Shown: positions 28,601 to 38,830 of the stretch, in pieces
Layout: each line of letters opens with the position of its first letter
How positions within the stretch are numbered: the first letter of the stretch is position 1
From: Pedobacter sp. HDW13
GTDB lineage: Bacteria; Bacteroidota; Bacteroidia; Sphingobacteriales; Sphingobacteriaceae
Length of the DNA stretch: 64,000 nt
NCBI RefSeq assembly: GCF_011303555.1
Contig: NZ_CP049868.1
Span: forward strand, 3,224,001 to 3,288,000
Reading direction: 5' to 3'
Program-made: the position numbers and the translations under genes
Notes under the pieces: model-generated
What the model was told of the DNA's origin: nothing
The model's database searches: none
What the model saw: only the letters and a program-made list of their open reading frames with translations

Positions 28601-29713
28601 ATCTTCCATAATTGAACTCACTACATTGCTGCTCAGTCCGTTTGGTGTGGTGCTACTCTGGTAAACCTTAAATGGTGTGTAGTTGGGGTACACCATGTTA
28701 ACGGCGCCATAATAAGTGCCCACCCAAATAATACCCTGGCGGTCCTGATAAATATCGTAAACCGAATTTTGGCTTAAGCTTGAAGGATTTTCAGGCTCGT
28801 TTTGTAAGGTGCTGAAACTTCTGCTTGCCGGATTGTATATATTAATGCCGTGAAGGGTTCCAATCCACAGTTTACCTTCCTGATCGAGCATAATTTTGCG
28901 CACGTTATTACTGCTTATACCCTGCGGGTTAAGGCTGGAATATGTATAGTTGGTAATTTCTTCGGTGTTGAGGTTAAGTTTGCTTACACCGGTTTGTTTG
29001 GTGCCGATCCAAAGGTTGTTTTCGCGGTCTTCTACAATAGTGGTTACATGGTTATCAACGGCTTTGTTAAGCTTATCGCTATAGGCCTTAAAGTATTTGA
29101 AGGTAACTTTACTTCCGTTAATACGCATGTTCATTAGGCCGCTACTGGTGCTTAACCACAAAGTACCAGTATGGTCTTCGGTAATGGTGTAAACTTTTTG
29201 GCTTTGTTTTTTATTATATAAAAAGTGTTTAAAGCGGTATTTTGCGGTGTCGGTTAATAAATTTAATCCGCTTGCTGTACCAACCCAAACCCTGTTTTTT
29301 TTATCCTGGTAAATACAATATATCCCAGAATTGCTTAAACTGGCGGGGTCTTTGTCATCGTGCTGGTAACGGTCAAAATTGTCATCTTTTTCGTTATACT
29401 TACTCAGGCCATCCTGTGTGCCAATTAGCAACGATCCGTTTTTGAGTGATAAAATAGAAGAAAGGTAAGATGACGCACTTAGGCTTTTTTTGTTGCCCTT
29501 TTCATTGTTATAGATTTTAAAAGTTTGAGAATCGTATTTGTTTAGCCCAAAGCGGGTTCCAAACCAGATAAATCCCCTGGCATCCTGGGCGATTGATAGC
29601 ACCGAACTTTCCGAAAGCCCGTTCTCAACATTGAGGTGTTTAAAAGCATATTGGTTTTGCGCACTACCTGCTATAGTAAAAAATGCAAGTATTAAGGTGA
29701 ACAAGGCTTTCAT
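25667..29713 (-). CDS. Hybrid two-component sensor/response regulator (HTCS)
   Basis: 1348-residue membrane regulator that senses oligosaccharides in the periplasm and activates polysaccharide-utilisation genes. After signal peptide MKALFTLILAFFTIAGSAQ come about 14 Reg_prop propeller repeats (for example GFIWFGTRFGLNKYD, LWIGTLHGINIYNP), then a Y_Y_Y domain (about 690-780), a membrane segment (WWAYLFYFCAFAAISFVFVRYLL), HisKA with H836 (FTNISHEIRTPL), HATPase (DNGKGIP, GTGLGLSLSK), a receiver with D1149 (IISDVMMPVMDG) and an AraC-type HTH ending HFGKTPSEFINEN. All key residues are intact. It is divergent from susC copy 2 and most likely controls that operon. Confidence 0.95.
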   Translation of the reverse strand: MKALFTLILAFFTIAGSAQNQYAFKHLNVENGLSESSVLSIAQDARGFIWFGTRFGLNKYDSQTFKIYNNEKGNKKSLSASSYLSSILSLKNGSLLIGTQDGLSKYNEKDDNFDRYQHDDKDPASLSNSGIYCIYQDKKNRVWVGTASGLNLLTDTAKYRFKHFLYNKKQSQKVYTITEDHTGTLWLSTSSGLMNMRINGSKVTFKYFKAYSDKLNKAVDNHVTTIVEDRENNLWIGTKQTGVSKLNLNTEEITNYTYSSLNPQGISSNNVRKIMLDQEGKLWIGTLHGINIYNPASRSFSTLQNEPENPSSLSQNSVYDIYQDRQGIIWVGTYYGAVNMVYPNYTPFKVYQSSTTPNGLSSNVVSSIMEDQYQNLWIATEGEGINYYDRKKNIFTRYKNNPNNPASLSANLVKSVIRDKNNKVWIGTHYGGLNLFKPETKSFVRYTSRTNDTSSLSNDEITVVFEDSFGRFWVGTNGGLNSFDTQTGKFIRNRVNGRADAVFYIFEDSKRTLWVATNAGLYQLKNGANKFAHRVAASPEILKYNEISCITENKTGYLLIGTIRNGLFKLHPEKHQYKRITALDGLPSNAIRGILEDDFQNLWITTDKGLCKYNPALHTFKVYNTKDGLPGNEFNYKSFLKDSKGQFFFGGLSGMISFYPDQIKVNKTTPPIIFTGLKLFNKPVSLNGRDGLLKQNISTLKSITFESDQNVFSIDFTLLNFIKSNKNHYAYKLEGFEKNWNYVDIPSASYTNLSPGNYTLTVKGSNNDGLWTKDASTLQIKILPPFYRTWWAYLFYFCAFAAISFVFVRYLLIKAVLKKEKEVNEHKLEFFTNISHEIRTPLTLIVGPLDKLIENAKDDPALNRDLQPIKNNAHRLMNLVTELLDFRKAESGKMTLHVSPGNVVKFCREIFLAFQNMAISKNIEYGFETSQTEIELYFDKVQMEKVLFNLLSNAFKFTPTNGKIGLKISQENQLIQIQVSDNGKGIPLENQAGLFTNFYQANATTTIGTGLGLSLSKSIVELHHGQITFQSSPKNDNAFGATTFTVSLKKGKAHFNQDDFIPDYVYYDNALNYNIEVIPDTQTLAGQNLQQPLPATPKKYSILLVEDNEDVRTFIKQALNQSYNIYECENGATGLACALDLIPDLIISDVMMPVMDGLELCRKLKTDESTSHIPVVLLTARSAYVHQVNGLENGADAYIMKPFNLKILELNIQNLLSARETIKQKFAQVITLEPKNMVINTTEQNFLSKIIQVIEDRIADPDFDVPTLSSEIGMSQPVLYKKIRALTDLSVNDFIKSIRIKRAAQLLKQGAGNISEIAYSVGFNDRKYFSSEFKKHFGKTPSEFINEN

Positions 29714-30072
29714 GTGAAAAGAAAAATAGAAGGGTTAGCTTAACGGGATTAAATGTACAATTCTATTTTTATTATTAAAATCAAATCAGACTACCACCAG
29801 CAATTTTAACACTTTATCTGCGTATGGCCTCTTTTTCATGCCAAATTTCGATGGTTTTTAGAATTTTGCACCTATTTGTTAAGGATTTTACCCCCTTCAT
29901 TCGCTCCCAAAGCAACAATTTTGAATAACCAAATATTAGAGCAAAACCAAACCATTTAAGCCGATACCTTTTTTTCTTATAGCCGGAACTGATGTTCCAG
30001 CTGTTAGCAGCTGCAGGTTATGCCCATAATTTTTTGCGATTAGAAGAAAAATGTTAGTCAACTAAACAAACA
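29714..30072. other. Divergent regulatory gap, sensor / susC copy 2
   Basis: This 359-base gap has no ORF. It contains an imperfect GC-rich palindrome near 29999-30018 (CAGCTG-TTAG-CAGCTG). I found no full TAnnTTTG box. The HTCS binding site is expected here but cannot be pointed to. Confidence 0.4.
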
Positions 30073-33000
30073 ATGGAAAAACTTTACAAACATCTCAAAA
30101 TTGGAGAAGCAAAACGGAGCAGTTTTAACTTACCAATAAAACTATTCTCATTAATTATGCTTTTGAGTTTTACGGTATTTACTGCCTTTGCTCAAACCAT
30201 AAAAATTACAGGAACAGTAAAAGATACTCAGGGGGAGTAATGCCTGGAGTAAGCGTTACTGTAAAAGGTACTTCAACAACAGTGGTAACTGGAAGTGATG
30301 GTAAATACACTATCGCGATGCCAGAAGCCCAAAACACATTAGTATTTAGCTACATTGGTTACGATACTAAAGAAGTATTGGCTGGTAAGGCTACAACATT
30401 AAATGTTACACTGCAAGAGCAAAACAATAGCTTAAATGATGTAGTTGTAGTAGCTTACGGTGTGCAGAAAAAAGTTAATGTAATTGGTTCTGTATCTAGC
30501 ATTAGTGCTAAATCCATTGAAAACAGACCGGTTACCAACTTATCATCATCTCTTGGTGGTTTAAGCTCGGGTGTATTTGTTCGTCAATCGTCTGGCAAGC
30601 CAGGTTCAGATGGTGCCACCCTCAGAATTCGTGGTACCGGAACAATAAATAACAATAATCCATTAGTGGTAGTTGATGGGGTTATCGGAAGTATAGATGC
30701 CGTTAATCCCAACGACGTTGAAAGTGTTTCGGTTTTAAAAGATGCGGCCGCTTCATCAATCTATGGTTCACTTGCTGCAAATGGGGTTATCTTAATTACC
30801 ACAAAAAGAGGAAATAGCGGGAAAACAGTAGTAAGTTATGCGGGATTGGCATCAATTGCAAAACCTGCAAATCTGCCAACTTTTATAACCGATTATATTA
30901 CTCACATGAATTTGGTTAATGAAGGTTACCGTAATTTAGGGCAAAATCCTATTTATACAGATGCTACCATTGCACAGTGGGCGGCTGCAAACGCCAATCC
31001 TGACGGATTAACCCCACAAGGTGTACCCAATTATATTGCTTATCCAAATACAGATTGGGGCAGTGCTATATTTGAAAATAATGTTGTGCAACAACATAAT
31101 ATTTCCTTAAATGGTGGATCTGAAAATACAAAATTCTTATTATCTGCATTGTATCTTAATAATCCGGGTACAATGGCAAATACAGGTTCTGATAAATACA
31201 GTTTGCGTATAAACTTAGAATCGAAAGTGGCTAAATTTTTAACCGTAGGTACGCAAACCTTTGCTTCTTATCAAACCTATGGTTTAGCCAATACCGATAA
31301 TGCATTTAACTTTTTGCGTCAAACCACACCGGGCGTATATCCGGTTTGGAATGGTAAATACGGTTTTCCGGCTGCTGCTGAAGAATCTTCAACTGCAAAT
31401 AACATTGTTCAATATCTGTATGGTACTGGTGGTGCTGATAATGAGACCCGTATTAACACAACAGTTTTTGCACGATTTGATATTTTAAAAGGTTTAGATT
31501 TCGAAACTCGTTTTAACTATCAAACCCGACAAGAAGAATTTAATAACCATGCCGTTACTTTCGAAAAATGGAATTTTGCAACCAATACATTAAAATCTCC
31601 TAAAACTACAGCCGACCAGTTAACCACAAGTTATGGTTTTAATAAAAATTATGGGATAACAATAGATAATATTTTAAAATATAACACCACTATAGCCAAA
31701 CACCATGATATTAGTTTGTTGGCTGGTTACAATCAATACTACTATAATTATTATAACATTGGTGCTACCGGAAAAGGCTTGTACGATGAAGCAGTTACAA
31801 CACTTGGATCTGCTACCGCTATCACATCGGGAACAGGTGGCGAGTATGATTATGCCATGCGTTCGGCTTATGGTCGTTTAAATTATGCTTACAAAAGCAA
31901 ATACCTTTTTGAAGGTGTGTTCAGGTATGATGGATCTTCAAAATTCGCGGAAGATTATCGCTGGGGATTTTTCCCTGCTTTCTCAGCAGGATGGCGTATT
32001 TCTCAGGAACCATTTATGAGTAAATTGAACGATTACATTGGGAATCTAAAACTTCGTGCCTCGTGGGGTAAAACAGGTAACAATGTAATGAATACGGTAT
32101 CGGCTCTGGGTAACTACGATTATCAGGCACTTTACAGTGGTACGAACTATTCATTTAACGGTGCACAAGCCAGTGGGTTAATATCAACCAAATTTGCCAA
32201 CCCATTTTTGGTTTGGGAAGCTACTACAACAACCAACCTTGGTTTAGATGGTAATTTATTCCATGGTAAAATGAATTTTGAAATTGACTTGTATAATAAA
32301 TTCACATCTAAAATTTTATTTACACCAACTATTCCTATAACATCGGGAACAGCTACTGCAGCAACTCAAAATATTGCAGAAATGTCTAACAAAGGTTTAG
32401 AGCTTACTTTAGGTTATAATAGTAATATCGGCGATTTTAAATATGGTGTTTCAGGTAATTTTGCATATAATTTTAACCGCGTAACCAAGTACAAAGGTAC
32501 TTATCAGGCTGGCTATACAACAGATGCATTAGGAAACAAGGTTTATACTTCAAACCTGGGTAGTGTTTCCAGCGGTGGCGCTAACCGTATTTTAGCTGAT
32601 CACGAATTCAATGAATATTACATGCAAACCGTTTACAAAGGCGATGGAAATTATTTTACAAACGGGAATGTAAATGTTAATGGCGGGCCTAAAGATGGTA
32701 TGATCCGTACACCAGCTGATATGGATTGGTTAAATGCAATGATTGCAGCAGGATATTCTTTCCAGCCAGCCGGAGGTGTTGGTAAAACCAAAATTTATTA
32801 TGGTGATTTAATTTATGCAGATAACAATGGTGATGGACTTTATGGTAATAGCTTTGATGCACAGTTCTTAAATAAATCTTCTACACCAAGGTTTAACTAC
32901 GGCTTTAGCATGAATTTATCGTATAAAAATATAGATCTTTCTATGCTATGGTCAGGCAGTGCAGGTATGTGGTATTACTGGAATGCTACAGGCTATAACA

Positions 33001-33389
33001 ACTCTGTTGTATCTCTTGGTAATGCAGTAAGTACCTTAATAGCAAACGATCATTATTATTACAACGATGCAAATCCTAACGATCCGGCTAATAATATTAA
33101 TGCAAAATATCCAAGACTTAAAAATACTACCGATGTTCAAAACGCAGCAGTAACAAGTGATTTTTACTTATATAATGCTTCATATCTAAAGTTGAAAAAC
33201 TTACAGATTGGTTATACGCTGCCAGAAAAAATTTCTAAAAAAGCGGCCATGAGCAGAGCAAGAATTTTCCTTTCAGGAGAAAACCTGTTTACCATTACCA
33301 ATTATCCGGGCTTAGATCCTGAAATAGGAGCAGGAGTATCTTATCCAACTATGCGCCAGTATTCTTTAGGCTTAAATGTTACTTTTTAA
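30073..33389 (+). pseudogene. SusC/RagA TonB-linked outer-membrane protein, frameshifted (copy 2)
   Basis: The ATG at 30073 opens a frame with a signal peptide (LIMLLSFTVFTAFAQ) and the start of the regulatory-like domain (IKITGTVKDTQG), then meets TAA at 30238. The remaining 1049 residues continue in another frame from 30240 (PGVSVTVKGTSTTVVTGSDG). One extra G in the run 30231-30235 would join them as KDTQGGVMPGVSV. The total 3317 bases is one short of whole codons. Plug (VVVDGVIGSIDAVNPNDVESVSVLKDAA) and barrel up to YSLGLNVTF are otherwise intact. The break lies between the signal peptide and the rest, so as read no exported protein would be made. susD starts 10 bases after the stop. Confidence 0.87.
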
Positions 33390-33399
33390 CGGAAACAAA

Positions 33400-35160
33400 A
33401 TGAAAAAGATTTTAACCATACTATTTACAATTGCAGTATTTACGGGTTGTAAAAAAGACTTATTAACAACTACACCTCCTTCACAAGTTGCATCAGAAAT
33501 GATGTGGACTACAGATAACCTAACCGATCAGGGAATGACCGGTGTTTATGCCACTTTAAGATACGGCATGGCATCAGGTGGTGCCTCAGGTTTAGAATTG
33601 TACCAAATGGATTGTTTGGGTTTTACCGGCCAAACCTCGGGTGCAGAATCCTTACTTGCAGGAACAATAACGCCAAGTAATGGCTATTTCGGTGGGCATT
33701 GGCAAAACCTTTATGAAGGTATTCAGCGTGCAAATGATGCTTTAAAAAACATTGCGATAAAATCTCCTTCTTCACCTGAGAAAAAAGCCAGGTATATTGC
33801 TGAAGCAAAATTTTTAAGGGCTTATTTTTATTTAAGATTAAATCAGTTGTATAAAGGTGTACCGATTTATTTAGAGCCTTATCTTCCTGAAGAAGCAATT
33901 AAACCTCGTTCTACAGAAGCGGAAGTTTGGGCTCAGGTAATCAGTGATTTAACTGCCGTGGTTGCAGAACCAAACCTACCTGATAGATATACCAGTGGTA
34001 ATGCAAATTATGGTCATGTTACTAAAGGTGCTGCTTATGCTTTACGTGGCAAAGCCTATATGTACACACAAAAGTGGGATTTAGCCGCTGCAGATTTTCA
34101 AAAAGTTAAAGATGCCGGTTATGGTTTGTTTGCAAATTATAGCGCATTGTTTAAAACCGCTAATGAACAATCTAATGAAATGATTTTCTCTATTCAAAAT
34201 ATTGGAGTTACTGGTTTTGGTTCCACTACACAATTTTATTGCGGTACCCGTTCTTCTTTCGGCTCATGCTGGAATACCTATCATGTTTCTCCAAACCTGG
34301 TAGATTTATACGAAAATGCTGATGGCTCTAAATTTAACTGGGATGCCGTTATTCCTGGATATTCAGCTCTTTCTGTAGCAGAGAGAGAGGTGTACTTTTT
34401 AAGAAACAACCTAACAGCGGCCGAAATTACAGCAGCCACTACAAGAGGCGCAAAAATGAGTTTGTATTTGCCAACAGGAAACGAAGCACGTATTATTCAG
34501 GCTTATGCTAACCGTGATCCTCGATTGGCTGCAAATGTAATTACACCCTACTCAACTTATTTGGGGGTATTTGGCGGTGCTAATGCTCTTGTAACTTCAA
34601 GATGGCCTTATCGCGCTGAAGCGGCTACGAATGGCGATTTGCGTACAGATACACAAAGCCTGTTCTATTATTTATACCGTAAATATGTTTACGAAGGCGC
34701 AACAGAAACACCAGCCAGAGATTACGGGCCTACAGATTTTGTTTTAATCAGATATGCTGATGTACTTTTAATGTGGGCAGAAGCTCTTAATGAACAAGGT
34801 TTAACTGCTGAAGCCATTGCTAAAGTAAACGAAGTAAGAACCAGAGCTGGTGTTGCACTACTTCAAAATACAAATGCTGCTTTACCAACATTTGTAACAA
34901 GCCAGACAGATTTGAGAGAAAGAATTCGCAACGAAAGAAGAGTAGAGTTCCCGAACGAGGGGATTAATTTCTTCGATGAAATGAGATGGAAAAGCTGGAA
35001 GGACAAAGTTTTTTATGCTGGTAATGGTGTAAAGCAAGCGTGGGGTAAAGTTGTATATGCTTACTCTTTTAAAGGTGATTATTTGTATAACTGGGCAATT
35101 CCGGCTGTAGAGATAGAGCGGAATCCAAACCTGACTCAGAATCCAGGTTGGATAAATTAG
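33400..35160 (+). CDS. SusD/RagB-family glycan-binding lipoprotein (copy 2)
   Basis: 586 residues. The lipobox FTGCKKD follows a short signal (MKKILTILFTIAVFTGC), so the protein is lipid-anchored at the surface. The SusD landmarks are present: LYEGIQRANDALKNI, AEAKFLRAYFYLRLNQLYKGVPIYLEP, a long ligand-binding loop region, IRYADVLLMWAEALNEQG and RERIRNERRVEFPNEGINFFDEMRW near the C-terminus, ending NPNLTQNPGW. I start at the ATG at 33400; a longer frame opens at 33376 inside the end of susC. It would capture the polysaccharide that the downstream PL8 lyase cuts. Confidence 0.93.
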   Translation: MKKILTILFTIAVFTGCKKDLLTTTPPSQVASEMMWTTDNLTDQGMTGVYATLRYGMASGGASGLELYQMDCLGFTGQTSGAESLLAGTITPSNGYFGGHWQNLYEGIQRANDALKNIAIKSPSSPEKKARYIAEAKFLRAYFYLRLNQLYKGVPIYLEPYLPEEAIKPRSTEAEVWAQVISDLTAVVAEPNLPDRYTSGNANYGHVTKGAAYALRGKAYMYTQKWDLAAADFQKVKDAGYGLFANYSALFKTANEQSNEMIFSIQNIGVTGFGSTTQFYCGTRSSFGSCWNTYHVSPNLVDLYENADGSKFNWDAVIPGYSALSVAEREVYFLRNNLTAAEITAATTRGAKMSLYLPTGNEARIIQAYANRDPRLAANVITPYSTYLGVFGGANALVTSRWPYRAEAATNGDLRTDTQSLFYYLYRKYVYEGATETPARDYGPTDFVLIRYADVLLMWAEALNEQGLTAEAIAKVNEVRTRAGVALLQNTNAALPTFVTSQTDLRERIRNERRVEFPNEGINFFDEMRWKSWKDKVFYAGNGVKQAWGKVVYAYSFKGDYLYNWAIPAVEIERNPNLTQNPGWIN

Positions 35161-35180
35161 ATTGTTAAGACATGCTTTTA

Positions 35181-35207
35181 GGCCGCCACCGTCATGGCGG
35201 CCTTTTT
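35181..35207 (+). terminator. Rho-independent terminator after susD copy 2
   Basis: Perfect stem GGCCGCCA (35181-35188) with TGGCGGCC (35195-35202), loop CCGTCA, then TTTTT (35203-35207). It separates SusCD from the enzymes, which therefore may have their own promoter or rely on read-through. Confidence 0.88.
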
Positions 35208-35329
35208 AACATAACACTATAACCTTTTTCGAAGCATACATACCTTGCTCAATTGAACACATGGGTGAAAATTGACAATATTATATATGAAAAATCATAA
35301 TTGAAATAAAAAAAACGATAAGTGGAGAA

Positions 35330-35428
35330 ATGATGCAACTGGTTTCTGCTAGTTTTGAAGAAAAACGGGCACCCGCTTTTCCTTACGGTAAATATCAAAA
35401 CTGGTTTTGGGGCTTCAATAAAAAATAA
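35330..35428 (+). CDS. Possible 32-residue ORF before the PL8 gene
   Basis: Starts at tandem ATG codons after a purine-rich stretch (GTGGAGAAATG) and ends three bases before the PL8 ATG. The predicted peptide includes MMQLVSASFEEKRAPAF and a tail NWFWGFNKK. It has no signal peptide. It could be a translated leader peptide, the tail of a lost gene, or chance; I cannot distinguish these. Confidence 0.25.
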   Translation: MMQLVSASFEEKRAPAFPYGKYQNWFWGFNKK

Positions 35429-35431
35429 CAG

Positions 35432-37540
35432 ATGTTGGCAGGCAAGAAAATAATAAATTTTAAAATATTGGCTTTTAAGGTACTCAGCGTCGGTGCTTTA
35501 TGTGTATTGTTGTTCGTTAATCAGGCAAAAGCACAAAATGAGCCCTACAATACCATTTTGCAACGCATTAATACAGATTTGCAAACATTTGTTAAAGATA
35601 AAAACCTGGCTACTGAAATAGGGGTAAACCTGAAAAACCTAAACACAGATGGCAGCTGGGCTGATGTTAATTATACTGATGTGCAGTATGCTCCGCTAAA
35701 AAGAATTAAGGATATGGCCACAGCTTATATCCGGTCATCAAACAAATGGTATAGCGATGCGCAATTGCATACATCGATTGTAAAAGGATTACAGAATTGG
35801 CTCGATAAAAACCCAAAGAATAAAAACTGGTGGTACAACGATATTTTTTATCCGCAGGCCATTGGGCAAACACTCATTTTAATGCGAAGTGCTAAAGTGC
35901 AGCTTCCTGCAAGTCTCGAACAGGCATTGATTCAACGGATGGTGATTCGCCGTTTTAGAACTGGCGATGGAGCCAATACCTCAGATGAAGCGCTGCATTA
36001 TCTCTACCGTGCCTGTTTAACCCGCAATAAAGCAACACTCGATTCAGCTGCAAAATATCTTTTCGAACCCATTGCCATCAGCGATGGGAAAGAAGGTGTT
36101 CAGGTTGATGGAAGCTATTACCAGCATGGTAAACAACAAGCTATTGCCAGTTATGGGCGCGTTTTTGCAGGTAACTCTGTAAATGCCGCTTTTTATTTAA
36201 GAGAAACCGATTATACCTTGCCTAAAGATCAGCTTGCTATTTTAGTTAACTATCTTAAAAACACTTTCCTTCAAACCATACGTGGCTCGTTTTACGATTT
36301 CAATGTACGCGGTCGTGGCATTAGCCGTAAAGATTCGCTAAGTAGCGGAATGGGCGGAATGATTGAAAAAATTAAATTTTTCGACTCCGAAAATACCAGC
36401 TATTGGAACGCTTCGGCATTAAGAACAGCAGGTAAGAAACCAGCTAATTACAACATTACCCCTTCGCATAGCCAATATTGGAAAAGCAATTACACCTTGC
36501 ATGTAAGACCGGCTTATACTTTTAGTGTGCAGGCTTCATCTAACCGGACTTTAAGAACGGAGCGGGGAAATAATGAAAATATATTGGGTAAGTTTTTACC
36601 CGATGGGGCAACCAATATCCAGCGCAGCGGTTCTGAATATGCTAACTTGGTGCCGGTTTGGGAGTGGGATAAAATACCTGGCACTACCAGCAGGGATTAT
36701 CCTGACGATGAGGGTGCAACCATCCGTAAAGACTGGGGGATACCCGGTACTACCAAATTTTCGGGCGGGGTAAGTGATGGCGTGTACGGCGTATCCTGCT
36801 ACGATTTAAATTACGATAGCCTTCAGGCTAAAAAAGCCTGGTTCTTTTTCGATCGGGAAGTGGTTTGTTTAGGGGCCGGAATCAAAAGTGAAGCTCCCGA
36901 AAAGATTACTACAACAATTAATCAGGCCTGGAGCAGGGGAGCGGTAATTTCATCGTCAGGTGAAAAAAATGAGCAAGGCGTATGGGCAGTTCATGATAGC
37001 ATCGGCTACATCTTTCCGGAGGGTGGTCAGGTAGAAATTAGCAATGTGGCCCAGGCAGGTAGCTGGTACCGCATCAATCAGTTTCAATCCAAAAACGAAT
37101 TAAAACACAATGTCTTTAAAATCTGGATAAACCATGGTACAAAGCCGCAAAATGAGCGTTATCAGTACATCGTTATTCCGGGAACTACAGTGGCGGAGAT
37201 TAAAAAGTATAACCGGTCTATGATTCAGATTTTAAAAAATACAGCAACGCTTCAGGCTGTAAAACATAGGGACTTAAATATGTTGCAGGCAGTATTTTAT
37301 ACCCCCGGAACGCTGGAGTATGATGGTGCTTCGCTCTCTGTTGACAAGCCTTGTACAGTATATATTAAAAATTTAAACACCAAAACTCCGGTACTATACA
37401 TTGCCGATCCTGCTCAGGAAAACCAGTTAATTCAGGTTCAGTTTAAAGCCGCAGGATCATCAACAACCAAAAACATAACCTGTAATCTGCCAACCGGTGC
37501 TTTTGTGGGTGCTACCGCAAGTTTTAAAATAGTAGAATAA
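35432..37540 (+). CDS. Polysaccharide lyase family 8 (chondroitin AC/hyaluronan lyase-like)
   Basis: Cleaves uronic-acid polysaccharides by beta-elimination, leaving a 4,5-unsaturated uronate. 702 residues with signal peptide ending VNQAKAQ. The catalytic positions are N182 (GDGANTSDEA), H232 and Y241 (DGSYYQHGK, ASYGR), R295 and R299 (VRGRGISR). From memory, P. heparinus chondroitinase AC uses N175, H225, Y234, R288 and R292 in about 700 residues, a constant offset of seven, which strongly supports full catalytic competence and close relationship. The C-terminal beta domains are complete. Substrate could still be chondroitin, hyaluronan or a xanthan-like glycan. The signal peptide places it in the periplasm or at the surface. 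Confidence 0.93.
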   Translation: MLAGKKIINFKILAFKVLSVGALCVLLFVNQAKAQNEPYNTILQRINTDLQTFVKDKNLATEIGVNLKNLNTDGSWADVNYTDVQYAPLKRIKDMATAYIRSSNKWYSDAQLHTSIVKGLQNWLDKNPKNKNWWYNDIFYPQAIGQTLILMRSAKVQLPASLEQALIQRMVIRRFRTGDGANTSDEALHYLYRACLTRNKATLDSAAKYLFEPIAISDGKEGVQVDGSYYQHGKQQAIASYGRVFAGNSVNAAFYLRETDYTLPKDQLAILVNYLKNTFLQTIRGSFYDFNVRGRGISRKDSLSSGMGGMIEKIKFFDSENTSYWNASALRTAGKKPANYNITPSHSQYWKSNYTLHVRPAYTFSVQASSNRTLRTERGNNENILGKFLPDGATNIQRSGSEYANLVPVWEWDKIPGTTSRDYPDDEGATIRKDWGIPGTTKFSGGVSDGVYGVSCYDLNYDSLQAKKAWFFFDREVVCLGAGIKSEAPEKITTTINQAWSRGAVISSSGEKNEQGVWAVHDSIGYIFPEGGQVEISNVAQAGSWYRINQFQSKNELKHNVFKIWINHGTKPQNERYQYIVIPGTTVAEIKKYNRSMIQILKNTATLQAVKHRDLNMLQAVFYTPGTLEYDGASLSVDKPCTVYIKNLNTKTPVLYIADPAQENQLIQVQFKAAGSSTTKNITCNLPTGAFVGATASFKIVE

Positions 37541-37628
37541 ACACACCTAAAATTATGAAACCATCAGCGTTTGCACCTGCTACAGCCAGGCCCGACAAAT
37601 ACTGATTTTGAAAAACAAAAATGATAAG

Positions 37629-38813
37629 ATGAAAAAAATCAATCTAGCCGCTACACTACTCCTGCTTATGGGATCGGTCTCATTTGCCCAAAGCCCAAAG
37701 AAACCCATGGCTCAATTAATTAATGATGAATTTAAATTTGCTGCCGATCAATATCAGGTGTTGGCTAAGAATATTCCTGCAGGAAAAACACCGCAGAGTT
37801 TTGATAAAGGTAAACCTGTTAATTTCGATATTAAATGGTGGTGCAGTGGTTTCTACTCAGGTAGTTTGTGGTACATTTACGAACAGACCAAAAATGACAA
37901 GGTAAAAAGTGAGGCAGAGGCTGCACTTAAAATATTAGAACCTAACCAAACCTTTACCGGTAACCACGATCTGGGTTTTATGATGTATTGTAGCTTTGGT
38001 AACGGGTATCGCATTACCAAAAATCCAGCATATAAAGAAATTATCCAACGTTCAGCGCAATCATTGGCTACACGTTTCCGTCCTAAAATTCAGGTTATCC
38101 AATCGTGGGACAAGAATAAATATTGGGAATGCCCGGTAATTGTAGATAATATGATGAACCTGGAAATGTTAAACTGGGCCAGCGATAACGGCGGCAATGC
38201 ACGCTATAAAGAAATTGCTATTACACATGCCAATACTACAATAAAAAACCATTTCAGACCAGATTTTAGCTCTTACCACGTGGTAGATTATAATCCGGAA
38301 ACTGGCGGGGTTATTAAAAAAGCTACTTGGCAGGGTGCTGCAAACTGTTCGGCATGGTCGCGCGGACAAGGCTGGGCTTTATACGGTTACACCATGATGT
38401 ACCGCTTTACCAAAGACCAAAACTATTTAAAACAAGCTATCGGAATTGCGAATTATATCTTAAAAAATCCGAACTTACCTGCCGATAAGATTCCGTATTG
38501 GGATTTTGATGCGCCTTTAATTCCTTATGCCAAACGCGACGCTTCTGCAGGTGCAATCATTGCATCGGCACTGCTCGAACTGGGACAATACACCGAAGGC
38601 AAAGAAAAGGCTGAATTTAAATCGGCTGCCGAGACCATGATTTACTCCCTGGCGAGTGCGACTTATCGTGCCAAGGCAGGCGAAAACGGTGGTTTTTTAT
38701 TGATGCACAGCACAGGTGCTTTTCCTTTAAACAGCGAAATAGATGTGCCGCTGGTTTATGCCGATTATTATTATTTAGAGGCGCTTGCACGATATAAAAA
38801 ATGGTACCTATAA
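37629..38813 (+). CDS. GH88 unsaturated glucuronyl hydrolase
   Basis: Removes the unsaturated uronic acid from the non-reducing end of oligosaccharides made by polysaccharide lyases, by hydration of the double bond. 394 residues with signal peptide MKKINLAATLLLLMGSVSFAQ, so periplasmic. The (alpha/alpha)6 family landmarks are GNHDLGFMMY with D114 and CPVIVDNMMNLEML with D173, matching the two essential aspartates of the family, and NCSAWSRGQGWALYGY. The TTG opening the frame at 37608 is less likely than the ATG at 37629. It works directly on the products of the PL8 lyase upstream. Confidence 0.92.
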   Translation: MKKINLAATLLLLMGSVSFAQSPKKPMAQLINDEFKFAADQYQVLAKNIPAGKTPQSFDKGKPVNFDIKWWCSGFYSGSLWYIYEQTKNDKVKSEAEAALKILEPNQTFTGNHDLGFMMYCSFGNGYRITKNPAYKEIIQRSAQSLATRFRPKIQVIQSWDKNKYWECPVIVDNMMNLEMLNWASDNGGNARYKEIAITHANTTIKNHFRPDFSSYHVVDYNPETGGVIKKATWQGAANCSAWSRGQGWALYGYTMMYRFTKDQNYLKQAIGIANYILKNPNLPADKIPYWDFDAPLIPYAKRDASAGAIIASALLELGQYTEGKEKAEFKSAAETMIYSLASATYRAKAGENGGFLLMHSTGAFPLNSEIDVPLVYADYYYLEALARYKKWYL

Positions 38814-38830
38814 ACAACAATTTAAACAAA

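Noticed and set aside
26000-29500. Several plus-strand ORFs within the hybrid sensor
   Set aside because: They are shadows of the intact 1348-residue protein and show no domain pattern.
30220-30245. Programmed ribosomal frameshift in susC copy 2
   Set aside because: A -1 slip on GGG is possible at this site, but the other susC lesion cannot slip in the same way, so a shared decoding mechanism is unlikely.
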